Positions 1-8,816 of a stretch of DNA of 25,020 nucleotides are shown piece by piece (the first letter of the stretch is position 1; each line of letters opens with the position of its first letter). Source of the DNA: Myxococcales bacterium (GTDB lineage Bacteria > Myxococcota_C > UBA6777); NCBI GenBank assembly GCA_027005175.1, contig JALTMC010000141.1, positions 1 through 25,020 on the forward strand, given 5' to 3'. The notes beneath the pieces are model-generated. The model had not been told where the DNA came from. It did no database searches and saw only the letters and a program-made list of their open reading frames with translations. The translations under genes were made by a program, and so were the position numbers.

Positions 1-702
1 AACATCAACCACTCCAAAGTTAAACTTTGGAGTCATCGGAAATTTTCCAGTGAAGATATCCCGCAATAATGTTGGGCTCGAACGCAAATGACCTTTCGTA
101 TACACAGGTCCCACAATATACGCAGGGTTGATTGCGACCAAATCAAAGGACGGCGACTCATCACGAACAAACGCCCAAGCGGCCTGTTCAGACTGAGTTT
201 TGGCCAAAGGATAGGGACTCTCTTTGAGCGAAGCATCCTCATTCCAGTCATCCTCTGTATATACATAGGTAGGTCGAGGCTCGATATTGTAGACAGCAGC
301 CACAGAAGAGGTCAAAACAAAACGTTTGACAGTCCCTGCTTTAGCGGCAGATCGAAGCGCATTGCGTGTACCTTCAAGAGCCACATCAACAATCTCTTTC
401 TGTGGATCTTCAGCGACCAACTTCACAGAAGCAGCCACATGACAGACATAATCACAACCCGCAAAAGCATCATCAAAAGCACCTTCATCCATAAGATCCG
501 CGCTAACCAACTCCAAGGGATAGGCAGCACCTTCTGCGATCTTTAAGAGATGCGCTGTCTTCTCCTTATTCTCTGCATCCCGCACCGTTCCTCGCACTCG
601 ATATCCCCGCTCCAACAACTCACGCACCACATGAGTCCCCACATACCCCGATGCTCCTGTGACACAAACAAGCTTACCTTTATTATCGATCCGATCTGTC
701 AT
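1..702 (-). CDS. SDR-family NAD(P)-dependent epimerase/reductase, 3' end cut by window edge
   Basis: The frame is open on the minus strand from ATG at 702 to the window edge (234 codons, no stop), so the C-terminus is missing. It is an extended short-chain dehydrogenase of the dihydroflavonol-4-reductase/epimerase type. The Rossmann glycine motif TGASGYVG is at residues 15-22, D69 follows strand beta 3, and the catalytic set is S133 (LTSS), Y164 and K168 (YPLAK). The motif NPAYIVGP (residues 192-199) is typical of the DFR-like branch. It probably reduces or epimerises a small substrate with NAD(P)H in the cytosol; the substrate cannot be told. A Shine-Dalgarno sequence (AAGGAAGGGA) sits just upstream. 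That sequence belongs to a 65-bp repeat whose other copy covers the end of the upstream lipoprotein gene. The gene follows the lipoprotein gene on the same strand after 106 bp. Family call is firm, function is open. Confidence 0.88.
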   Translation of the reverse strand, partial: MTDRIDNKGKLVCVTGASGYVGTHVVRELLERGYRVRGTVRDAENKEKTAHLLKIAEGAAYPLELVSADLMDEGAFDDAFAGCDYVCHVAASVKLVAEDPQKEIVDVALEGTRNALRSAAKAGTVKRFVLTSSVAAVYNIEPRPTYVYTEDDWNEDASLKESPYPLAKTQSEQAAWAFVRDESPSFDLVAINPAYIVGPVYTKGHLRSSPTLLRDIFTGKFPMTPKFNFGVVDV

Positions 703-707
703 AGTGA

Positions 708-839
708 TCCCTTCCTTGCTGGGGTTCGCTCTTTGGATGATTCAATCTGCACAACACCGGAACCCCGTGGAAGCTCCCTTCCTTGCTGGGGTTCGCTCTT
801 TGGATGATTCAATCTGCACAACACCGGAACCCCGTGGAA
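708..839. repeat. 65-bp tandem duplication (period 67) at the 3' end of the FGE-like gene
   Basis: Copies lie at 708-772 and 775-839 and look identical by eye. The right copy contains the stop and last codons of the minus-strand FGE-like gene. The left copy lies in the gap before the SDR gene and carries that gene's Shine-Dalgarno sequence. The 106-bp intergenic gap is therefore largely made of the duplication. Confidence 0.92.
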
Positions 840-2167
840 TAATCCCAGTGTCTGGTCGTATGTGCAGTGGTGCGATAGAGGCAGCCCGGTCCATTGCGAT
901 AGGTGTCTACATAATAGCCACCGCGAAAAATTCCGGAAGGGGCGGCGGTCCATTCGTGAAGATTTCCCATCATATCATACACACCTTCCGTTGTAACACA
1001 CCGTGAATAGGAGCCTGTTTTGGCCAGGCTGTTGGGCAGTTGATTGATGCAAGGATGACTGATATAGGAAAAAACACAAGCGCGAGAATGTCCAAAATAC
1101 TCCACTGCTGGATGTGTTGTCCGATCTTCATTGCACCATCCCTTCTGTTTGGTCTTTCCATAGGGGAAGGTATTCTTTGTAGAGCCCTGACAGGCACGCA
1201 GCCATTCCGTGTCAGTACACAAACGTTTGCCAGCAGCTCGACAAGCCTTTGCTGCCTGAACTCCTGAGATATAACCTTGTGGTATGACTCCTGCAATAGA
1301 GACGGCCTTGATGTTGCGGTTCCCTGGATTGAGAAAGGGAGACCAGGCTTGGATCTGTCCGCTAGGAAGGACTTCCACAAGAGCTGCTTCATACTGATCG
1401 ATACAAAACTTATCGACTCGTATCATTCCGTTGGGGCATTTGTTTTGCCCAGCCTTTTCACGTTTGCCTGCATGCAACGGTGTCGGAGGTTTCACCGAAC
1501 AATTGCAAGTTGTGGCAAAGGAAGATACAGGTTGACAGGAAGCAGGGATCTTCACAGCACAGTAGTTCGACCCTGACGAAGCCTTTGGAATGCAACACTG
1601 CACACCAGAAGGACCAGGACAAAATCCAGGAACAGACCTTTGGTTGCCTGTACAGTCCCGAATGTGACGACATACCCCAGCCACCTTGTTCACTCGACAA
1701 GCTGTTCCAACTCCCGAAGAACCTCCATCTCCGAAACGGCTTCTATCTCCAAGAGATCGCTCTTTTACCATCTTGTCAGGATTTGGAGGCTCTTGACTTG
1801 GAGGCTCTTGCATCGTGTCGGGCCACGAGAATTCGAGACCTAACTCAGAAACTCGATCAGAATCAGACCCTGCGTTTCGCTCTCTATCCCATGGATCACC
1901 TCTGTGATCAGCGTTTGTATGATCTGAGGTTGCTACGTCAGGCGAAGCTGTTTCAAAGGAGGATCGGGGGTGATCCGATGAAGCAGCGTCTACCATTGTC
2001 TCTTGGGTTTTGATTTCAGCGGTATTTTCAAAGGAGAGGATGGTGAGTTCTCCTTGAAATCCATCGAAGGAGAGAAGAGAGGTACAGCTCGGTAAAAGAA
2101 AGAGACCCATGGAAAAAACAAGTATGCACCACCAAAAAATGAGTTGAGGGGGTTGTTGTTTCAACAT
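809..2167 (-). CDS. Lipoprotein with Cys-rich CLIP-like module and FGE-sulfatase (SUMF1-like) domain
   Basis: A 452-aa protein with a signal peptide and lipobox (LPSC, lipidated C28), so it is probably anchored to a membrane facing the periplasm. Residues 30-150 are a polar, low-complexity linker. Residues 157-192 hold six cysteines (157, 166, 172, 183, 191, 192) in the C-x8-C-x5-C-x10-C-x7-CC spacing seen in CLIP-like and fungal-lysozyme-associated Cys modules, with the core GFCPGPSGVQCC. Residues 243-452 are a formylglycine-generating-enzyme-like fold: CPNGMIRVDKFCIDQYE, RLCTDTEWLRAC, GVYDMMGNLHEWT, RGG and the closing GFRCC. In true FGE the copper site uses two cysteines near the RGG motif; only one (C429) is seen here, so formylglycine formation is unlikely and a binding or structural role is more likely. 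No strong Shine-Dalgarno sequence is visible. The start was chosen because it directly precedes the signal peptide. Confidence 0.85.
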   Translation of the reverse strand: MLKQQPPQLIFWWCILVFSMGLFLLPSCTSLLSFDGFQGELTILSFENTAEIKTQETMVDAASSDHPRSSFETASPDVATSDHTNADHRGDPWDRERNAGSDSDRVSELGLEFSWPDTMQEPPSQEPPNPDKMVKERSLGDRSRFGDGGSSGVGTACRVNKVAGVCRHIRDCTGNQRSVPGFCPGPSGVQCCIPKASSGSNYCAVKIPASCQPVSSFATTCNCSVKPPTPLHAGKREKAGQNKCPNGMIRVDKFCIDQYEAALVEVLPSGQIQAWSPFLNPGNRNIKAVSIAGVIPQGYISGVQAAKACRAAGKRLCTDTEWLRACQGSTKNTFPYGKTKQKGWCNEDRTTHPAVEYFGHSRACVFSYISHPCINQLPNSLAKTGSYSRCVTTEGVYDMMGNLHEWTAAPSGIFRGGYYVDTYRNGPGCLYRTTAHTTRHWDYSTGFRCCAD

Positions 2168-2228
2168 TTTTATACGATCCCAAATCAGAAAAGGATCTTA
2201 ATCCTCGTCATTTTTTTTGAGAAGTTGC

Positions 2229-2256
2229 TTGACATTCATCAGGTAAGAGTTATCTC
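2229..2256 (+). promoter_or_regulatory. Possible sigma-70-type promoter of groESL
   Basis: A perfect -35 hexamer TTGACA (2229-2234) is followed after 16 bp by TATCTC (2251-2256), a weak -10. It lies about 220 bp upstream of groES. No CIRCE element (TTAGCACTC-N9-GAGTGCTAA) and no clear sigma-32 promoter were found between 2168 and 2474. Tentative. Confidence 0.35.
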
Positions 2257-2398
2257 TGTGGCTGCAAATTCTGAGTGGTCTTCCAATCGCCTTTTGTGAG
2301 ATGTAGCAAGTAGCAAATCACAATCCTTGCGGCAATTCCAATCCACAAAAACTTGTAAAAACAGGTTGATATATTCAAAAGGCAATGTATCGGGAAGG

Positions 2399-2422
2399 GT
2401 GTCCAACGAGTTGTTGGGACAC
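2399..2422 (+). promoter_or_regulatory. Hairpin in the groES leader
   Basis: GTGTCC (2399-2404) pairs with GGACAC (2417-2422), extendable by AAC/GTT with one bulged G. It lies about 50 nt before the groES start and just upstream of the Shine-Dalgarno sequence (GGAGG, 2461-2465). It could be an RNA structure or a repressor-binding palindrome. It does not match CIRCE. Confidence 0.35.
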
Positions 2423-2474
2423 GGAATGATCACTTCAACACAAATTTTTCATCGATTCATGGAGGTTTCTGACA

Positions 2475-2765
2475 ATGAAAGTAAAACCACTACACGATCG
2501 TATTTTGGTCAAACGCGTTGAAGAAGAAGAGCGAACAGTTGGTGGAATTATCATTCCCGACACAGCAAAAGAGAAGTCTTTGCAAGGTCAAGTTGTTGCA
2601 GTCGGCAAAGGTAAGATCCTCGATGATGGTTCTCGTCGAGCCTTGGAAGTGAAAGAAGGAGATCGCATCCTCTTTGGCAAGTACGCAGGTACGGAAGTCA
2701 AAGTAGACGGAGGAGAGCACCTTATTCTTCGTGAAGATGACATCATTGGAATCATCGAAGAGTAA
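2475..2765 (+). CDS. groES: Co-chaperonin GroES
   Basis: A 96-aa protein of normal family length. It starts with the conserved [11 protein letters not shown] motif. The mobile-loop region that contacts GroEL is at residues 17-35, with [12 protein letters not shown]. The end ([15 protein letters not shown]) matches the family. GroES caps the GroEL ring in the cytosol and closes the folding chamber. GGAGG at 2461-2465 is a good Shine-Dalgarno sequence 9 bp before ATG. It forms an operon with groEL, 128 bp downstream. No CIRCE element is visible, so HrcA control in its standard form is not supported. Confidence 0.98.
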   Translation: MKVKPLHDRILVKRVEEEERTVGGIIIPDTAKEKSLQGQVVAVGKGKILDDGSRRALEVKEGDRILFGKYAGTEVKVDGGEHLILREDDIIGIIEE

Positions 2766-2794
2766 GCCATTGGCAAACGGACCGCAGAAAGTAT

Positions 2795-2842
2795 CTCTCT
2801 CAGGAGAGGAAGAGTGTGTCTGTTCCAGCGGGCTACAAGCCC
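2795..2842 (+). other. Two small hairpins in the groES-groEL spacer
   Basis: CTCTC/GAGAG (2795-2799 with 2804-2808) and GGGCT/AGCCC with a 3-nt loop (2830-2834 with 2838-2842) lie in the 128-bp spacer. They may affect mRNA processing or groES/groEL stoichiometry. They are short and could be chance. Confidence 0.3.
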
Positions 2843-2881
2843 TACCATTCTATCGCAATTCTATCTATCGATAAAGATTAA

Positions 2882-4564
<1,683 letters not shown>

Positions 4565-4647
4565 ACCAACCTCCTTTCCGATTGTGTTTGAACCAAAGAC
4601 TCTGTGAACAACACAAGGTCTTTAACAAACACAGGCCAAAGCCTCTG

Positions 4648-4682
4648 AAAAGGGTGGGTGTGTGATACACCTGCCCTTTTTT
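4648..4682 (+). terminator. Rho-independent terminator after groEL
   Basis: A 14-bp stem (left arm 4648-4661, right arm 4667-4680) with two adjacent G-U-type wobble positions and a 5-nt loop (GTGAT) ends in a run of T through 4682. The spacing after the groEL stop (84 bp) fits the end of the groESL transcript. The A-rich left arm means it may also work on the minus strand. Confidence 0.85.
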
Positions 4683-4825
4683 GGTTAAGTATGCTAGGAT
4701 CTCAAAATCATATGGGAGCCTACTTGCGATCCAAAACCAAACCAAAAAAGAATATCCAGGCCCCAGACTCCTCAGGAAACACTTAGAACCTGACAGGATC
4801 GCGTGACCGGTATGGAGCGTATTTC

Positions 4826-5377
4826 ATGTGGCGCAAAGTGACAACTCAACCTGCTCTTTCCTTTTTTCAAGCCAGATCATGGATGTGGTTTGGCTGTTTC
4901 CTCATTCTTGGTAGTTTCTGTATGGCACAATTCGCCTGTAGACAGGTCAAAACGGGACCAAAACGTGTTGTGCTACCTCATGCTAGGGACTATCTCGCTT
5001 GGAAAACCCTGACCCAAAAAAAGTCTACCAGTTCTCACAAAGGGTTCCCCAGTGGACTCATCTACCTCAACCAAAAAGCCTATCCCATTAGCAATGGTGA
5101 TGATAAGTTTAATGGTTCTTATCCTGTGGGTTCGGAATTCGTAATGATCCACTATGACGACGATCAAGAGAAGTCACCCAACGCCTTTGTTATGCGTAAG
5201 ATGAGAAATGGTTATGATCCCGACAACAACAACTGGCGTTATTCGGTTGTTCGCCTCTCCGATTGGACCATCGAAAAAGATGGGCGGCTGGTAGAGTGTA
5301 TTCGGTGCCACCAAAAGCAGATTGCGAGAGACTATGTTCCTATTATGCGTAAAGATTTCACAACACCAACCTACTGA
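4826..5377 (+). CDS. Cytochrome P460-like c-type haem protein
   Basis: A 183-aa protein with an N-terminal hydrophobic segment (about 20-37) that looks like a signal peptide or anchor, so it acts outside the cytoplasm. The body matches the cytochrome P460 family: YPVGSEFVMIHY (99-110), VMRKMRNGYDP (122-132), NNWRY, DWTIEKDGRLVEC, and a haem c attachment motif C158-x2-C161-H162 (ECIRCHQKQ). P460 proteins bind haem with an extra Lys or other cross-link and in some bacteria oxidise hydroxylamine or detoxify NO. Whether this one does so is unknown. No proper lipobox precedes C38. It sits alone between the groEL terminator and the ECF sigma gene (74-bp gap), so it could be co-transcribed with the latter. 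Confidence 0.8.
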   Translation: MWRKVTTQPALSFFQARSWMWFGCFLILGSFCMAQFACRQVKTGPKRVVLPHARDYLAWKTLTQKKSTSSHKGFPSGLIYLNQKAYPISNGDDKFNGSYPVGSEFVMIHYDDDQEKSPNAFVMRKMRNGYDPDNNNWRYSVVRLSDWTIEKDGRLVECIRCHQKQIARDYVPIMRKDFTTPTY

Positions 5378-5451
5378 GAACAGAATACAACTTGCCATGT
5401 TTTTCCCTACGAGAAAGATCCTGTTGAGACCAAATCCCTTATGCAAGAGTC

Positions 5452-6045
5452 GTGACTGTTAGGATGGCAAAGGGTGCAGATGAAAAACTCTCCGTAAGCC
5501 AGGCCAAAAGTGGTGAGAGGAAACCTTTTGTAGACTTGTACCGACAGTACTACAATGTGGTCTACCGCTTTTGCCTGACCTTTGGTGGTATCGACGCAGA
5601 TACAGCCAAAGATATCTTGCAGGAGTCGTTCATCCGAGCCTTTCGCAACATCGACAAGCTACGAGAGAATCAAAAGTTCTTGTCGTGGCTGCTCACGATC
5701 ACCCGGAACCGCTGTCTCAGCTATATGAGCCGAGAAGACGGTTTCGAGAAAAAACACCGAGCCTGGAGCAAAGAGCGCGACTTGTTCACGCCACCGAGCG
5801 AGCTGGAGTATCTCGAAACCGAACGCCAAATCGCAGCAGTCCACGAGGTGATCGCCGAACTCCCAGATGGTGGAATGAAAGATTGCGCAAGATCGTTCTA
5901 CATGGATGGGCAGAGCACGTCGGAGATCGCGGAATTTTTAGGAATTCCAAAGAGCACTGTCACCACTCGCCTCGATCGATTTCGTGGACGTATTCGCAAG
6001 CGATTAATCGCACGTCTTGTCAGCGACGGGGTGGATGAAACATAG
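5452..6045 (+). CDS. ECF-type RNA polymerase sigma factor
   Basis: A 197-aa protein with the two ECF sigma domains. Region 2 spans about 26-92, including the core-binding/-10 recognition helix DILQESFIRAFRNIDKL and SWLLTITRNRCLSYM. Region 4 spans about 125-187 with the helix-turn-helix SEIAEFLGIPKSTVTTRLDR that reads the -35. It directs RNA polymerase to a small regulon, usually including its own operon. The open start is GTG at 5452; ATG at 5464 is an alternative and neither has a clean Shine-Dalgarno sequence. The downstream gene (16-bp gap after the stop) encodes a membrane protein placed as the anti-sigma factor would be. The extracytoplasmic caspase and lipoprotein genes that follow are plausible targets. 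Confidence 0.93.
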   Translation: MTVRMAKGADEKLSVSQAKSGERKPFVDLYRQYYNVVYRFCLTFGGIDADTAKDILQESFIRAFRNIDKLRENQKFLSWLLTITRNRCLSYMSREDGFEKKHRAWSKERDLFTPPSELEYLETERQIAAVHEVIAELPDGGMKDCARSFYMDGQSTSEIAEFLGIPKSTVTTRLDRFRGRIRKRLIARLVSDGVDET

Positions 6046-6061
6046 AACAGGATCCCAAACC

Positions 6062-6886
6062 ATGAACTCCCTTCCTCCCTTTGACAAACAAATCGCACAA
6101 GAACAAGTGCGCAAGGTTTATCAAGGTGAGTTGACAATGGAAGAAACAAAACAACTGCAGTTGTCCCTGGAAGAATACAGCGATGACTGGGAACAGTTCT
6201 TTGTGGAACCCAAAGCTCCTCACGAACTTGAACCCGACGAGGCAGATGTCTTGTTGCAAGCCGTCTTGCGAGAAACCGAAAGCTCTCGTAAGCACCTCAA
6301 GAGCCAAGTCGATTCGCCTGTATCGCAAAGCAGCCCTGCCTGGTGGCAAGTCATACTACAAAGTTGGCAACGATGGGCTGTTCTACCAGCAGCCCTGGCA
6401 TTTTTGGTGGTGATTGCACTGCCCAAAACGGATACCTGGACTCCGAAAGGTAGCCTAAAAGCATTCATCAACCTAAAGATCCATCGTCACAGCCAACAAA
6501 ATATTAAAAAGTTTCGTGTGATACCTTTCAAACAAAATGGGTACTACAAGATAGGAGATGCTTTTCTGTTTCGATTTCTGGTCATAGAGAAAGGATATCT
6601 TTATCTTTATCGCCAGGATATAAAAGGAAACTTGGAACAACTCTTTCCTTTTAAAGGAGCAGACCATAGGTTTTATGAAGCGGGTCATCACGATCTGATG
6701 CAAGGTCCAGACAAACCCCTGGCCTATTTCCTTGACCGCAAGCTCAAAGGACATCAGACATTTTGGCTGGTCCATTCAGACAAACCCATGACTCTGCCCA
6801 ATCATTGGAAAAAACTCAGTGCAGCCCAACAACGAAAACTACTGCGAGATTCCGATCGTATTCGTGTGACAGTCTTCTCACGCTGA
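6062..6886 (+). CDS. Candidate transmembrane anti-sigma factor with DUF4384-like periplasmic domain
   Basis: Start taken at ATG 6062, with AGGA at 6049-6052; an upstream in-frame ATG at 6017 would overlap the sigma gene and has less support. This gives 274 aa. Residues 1-100 are acidic and helical (cytoplasmic, possible sigma-binding part). About 105-121 is one transmembrane segment. About 150-255 resembles DUF4384: FLFRFLVIEKGYLYLYRQ, DIKGNLEQLFPF. This domain family is often found with bacterial caspases and kinases. No zinc-binding HxxxCxxC anti-sigma motif is visible, so the anti-sigma role rests on gene order and topology. The last codons and stop lie in a 37-bp tandem duplication. The next gene is a caspase. 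Confidence 0.68.
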   Translation: MNSLPPFDKQIAQEQVRKVYQGELTMEETKQLQLSLEEYSDDWEQFFVEPKAPHELEPDEADVLLQAVLRETESSRKHLKSQVDSPVSQSSPAWWQVILQSWQRWAVLPAALAFLVVIALPKTDTWTPKGSLKAFINLKIHRHSQQNIKKFRVIPFKQNGYYKIGDAFLFRFLVIEKGYLYLYRQDIKGNLEQLFPFKGADHRFYEAGHHDLMQGPDKPLAYFLDRKLKGHQTFWLVHSDKPMTLPNHWKKLSAAQQRKLLRDSDRIRVTVFSR

Positions 6887-6925
6887 TCCCGATCGTATTT
6901 GTGTGACAGTCTTCTCACGCTGATC
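6852..6925 (+). repeat. 37-bp tandem duplication over the stop codon of the anti-sigma gene
   Basis: Copies at 6852-6888 and 6889-6925 differ at one or two bases. The first contains the terminal codons and TGA (6884-6886). The second is a non-coding copy directly downstream. Confidence 0.92.
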
Positions 6926-6968
6926 CCGCTGTATGTTGGTCTTTACAAGAGTGTTTTTGACTGCCTTC

Positions 6969-6987
6969 TTTCAAGGATCGCTTGAAA
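6969..6987. promoter_or_regulatory. Perfect 7-bp palindrome over the -35 of the caspase promoter (operator candidate)
   Basis: TTTCAAG-GATCG-CTTGAAA is a perfect inverted repeat with a 5-bp centre. Its right arm contains the TTGAAA hexamer used as -35 in the next feature. This is the expected place for a repressor or activator site. The regulator is unknown. Confidence 0.5.
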
Positions 6988-7011
6988 TTATAAGCATTTT
7001 CCTGGTAGAAT
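6982..7011 (+). promoter_or_regulatory. Sigma-70-like promoter for the caspase gene
   Basis: TTGAAA (6982-6987) and TAGAAT (7006-7011) are separated by 18 bp, about 80 bp before the caspase start. This suggests the caspase and lipoprotein genes can be transcribed apart from the sigma gene. Confidence 0.5.
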
Positions 7012-7013
7012 GA

Positions 7014-7072
7014 GGGCTCCTTATGCCCCTTTTGTGGTATGAATTTTTTTGAGGCCGCTTGTGGGCCTTTTT
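7014..7072 (+). terminator. Two short terminator-like hairpins in the caspase leader
   Basis: GGGC-7 nt-GCCC followed by CTTTT (7014-7032) and AGGCC-7 nt-GGCCT followed by TTTT (7052-7072). Both stems are short (4-5 bp), so they are weak. They lie between the predicted promoter and the start codon, which suggests attenuation, or termination of the upstream sigma/anti-sigma transcript. Confidence 0.4.
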
Positions 7073-7089
7073 GTTGAGAGAAACAGAAC

Positions 7090-8775
7090 GTGATGTTGCA
7101 ACCTCCACGTCTCTCACTGTCCAACTGGCTCTTTGTGATTTGTTGTTTCCCTGTTCTTTGTCAATGCCAGTCGACAGTCCAACAGTCTCGCCGAGGAACC
7201 AAAGGGTTTCGTGTGTACCGGGCTGTCACTCTAGCCTCTACACAAAAAAACTACCAGCCCAAGCGGATCGCGCTGCTTATTGGCATCAATCAGTACAAGG
7301 ATAAGTCCTGGCACCGTCTACGTTTTGCGATGAAAGATGCGGCAGATATGGCCCGGGCCTTACAGCACCGCCCATCTACCCGCTTTACTCATCTTCAGCT
7401 CTTAACCACACCCAAACAAACCACACGCCAAGCCATCTTGCAGGCACTCCAAAAGATCAAACAGTGGAACCGAGATCCTCGCGACACCATCTTTGTTTAT
7501 ATATCAGGTCATGGCACCCTGGCTCGCAACAGCCAGCATGAGCTGAGTCGCTATCTTGTCACCCACGACACTTTGGCCAAAAAAGTCCAAGAGACATCCC
7601 TCTCTGTTGCCTTGTTACGCAAACAATTTGCCAAGTTTCCCAGTCAGCGCAAAGTATTGCTCTTGGCCACCTGCCACTCCGGTGCAGGAAAAAGCCGCCT
7701 GAGTAGGAGCATCAAAAATGAACTCAAAACCCTCAAAGGCTCCTTCTTTGTGCAGCCATTGGAACACAAGTCTAAAGCGACCATCATCTTGGGTGTCTGT
7801 AGTTTTGGTGAAACAGCCCGAGAGTCTTTGAAGCTCAAAAACGATATCTACACTCACTACTTTATTCGCGCGCTGCGACGTCGGTATGATCTCAACAAAG
7901 ACGGTGCAGTTACGGTCTCTGAGGCACATGACTACGCAAAAGAGATGACCTATTATCACACCAAAGGAGCCCAACGCCCCTACGCCGAATCCGATATATT
8001 AGGCACCGATCCGATCATTCTGGCTGGAAAAAAACGACGCCTCGGTCGCCCCATCTTGTACGCATACAACCAAAAATATTATGGCGTCGAAGTTGAAGTC
8101 AATGGGATATCCAAAGGGAAGTTTCCCAGAGGGATCCTTACAAGAGCTGGAAAACAAAATGTAAAGCTGTGGTCTCACGATCGCAAACGCGTATTATTTG
8201 ATGGCAAAGTCAACTTTCAGAAAGGCGAGCGCATGGATGTGTCACGCCTGTTTCACCGACAGTATTTCTCCTACTCTATCGGTGCCAAAGCTGGATACCA
8301 ACTCTTTTTAGGAGGTAGTTCAGCAGAGCGTTTGTCCCGATCATTGCCCCTCTTTGGTGTAGAATTTAAACTCAATCGCCCCTTTAAAGTTCCCCTGGAT
8401 TTCCGATTTGAATTTGCCTTCAGTCGCAACACACACAACCTCACAGAACAAGACAATCGCCCCCAAACCGTCACAGAACTGAACTTCGGCTTTGCAGTAA
8501 CTTACAACTTTACCTACCGCTGGTTCACGGTGTACCTGGGACCACGACTCAGTGCTATCTACTTGAATCGACAATCTGAATTACACAATAATATCAACGA
8601 CTTCTTTTATTCTTTTCAACCGGGTGCCCTTGTGGGCATGGAATTTCGCATTGCCTCACGTTGGAGCTTATTCACAGAAGGAAGACTAAACTATACGTAC
8701 GTCACCACGGAAGATGGACCCCCTCGTCATCAAGGTTCTTATGAAATTTTAGGTGGGATGTATTTCCACTTCTAA
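7090..8775 (+). CDS. Secreted caspase-family (peptidase C14) protein fused to PEGA-like and C-terminal outer-membrane beta-barrel domains
   Basis: A 561-aa protein. GTG at 7090 or ATG at 7093 starts it, after GAGAG at 7075-7080. Residues 10-26 form a signal peptide. Residues 58-312 are a caspase/metacaspase p20-like domain: RIALLIGINQY, catalytic His141 in YISGHG and Cys195 in LLATCHSG. Inside it, DLNKDGAVTVSE (267-278) looks like an EF-hand loop, suggesting Ca2+ binding. Residues 318-387 resemble a PEGA-type surface domain (VEVEVNGISKGKFPRG). From 391 to the end, alternating aromatic beta strands and a final Phe (MYFHF) indicate an outer-membrane beta-barrel. The protease domain would therefore be periplasmic or surface-exposed and tethered to the outer membrane, unlike most bacterial caspases, which are cytoplasmic. 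Upstream are sigma and anti-sigma genes; a lipoprotein gene follows after 41 bp. Confidence 0.87.
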   Translation: MMLQPPRLSLSNWLFVICCFPVLCQCQSTVQQSRRGTKGFRVYRAVTLASTQKNYQPKRIALLIGINQYKDKSWHRLRFAMKDAADMARALQHRPSTRFTHLQLLTTPKQTTRQAILQALQKIKQWNRDPRDTIFVYISGHGTLARNSQHELSRYLVTHDTLAKKVQETSLSVALLRKQFAKFPSQRKVLLLATCHSGAGKSRLSRSIKNELKTLKGSFFVQPLEHKSKATIILGVCSFGETARESLKLKNDIYTHYFIRALRRRYDLNKDGAVTVSEAHDYAKEMTYYHTKGAQRPYAESDILGTDPIILAGKKRRLGRPILYAYNQKYYGVEVEVNGISKGKFPRGILTRAGKQNVKLWSHDRKRVLFDGKVNFQKGERMDVSRLFHRQYFSYSIGAKAGYQLFLGGSSAERLSRSLPLFGVEFKLNRPFKVPLDFRFEFAFSRNTHNLTEQDNRPQTVTELNFGFAVTYNFTYRWFTVYLGPRLSAIYLNRQSELHNNINDFFYSFQPGALVGMEFRIASRWSLFTEGRLNYTYVTTEDGPPRHQGSYEILGGMYFHF

Positions 8776-8816
8776 GGGTCTACCTTTCGAAAGCAAAACA
8801 AACGGAGAGATCAATC

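Noticed and set aside
88-546. 152-codon plus-strand frame
   Set aside because: It lies opposite the well-supported SDR gene and has no family features; it is a shadow frame.
1480-2013. 177-codon plus-strand frame
   Set aside because: Antisense to the FGE-like lipoprotein; no Shine-Dalgarno sequence or recognisable domain.
809-2167. True formylglycine-generating enzyme
   Set aside because: Only one of the two active-site cysteines is seen near the RGG motif, and no sulfatase gene is nearby.
4770-4815. ECF-type promoter (GGAAAC near 4773, CGTG downstream) before the P460 gene
   Set aside because: The match to GGAAC-N16-CGTC is loose and not repeated before the sigma or caspase genes, so it cannot be supported.
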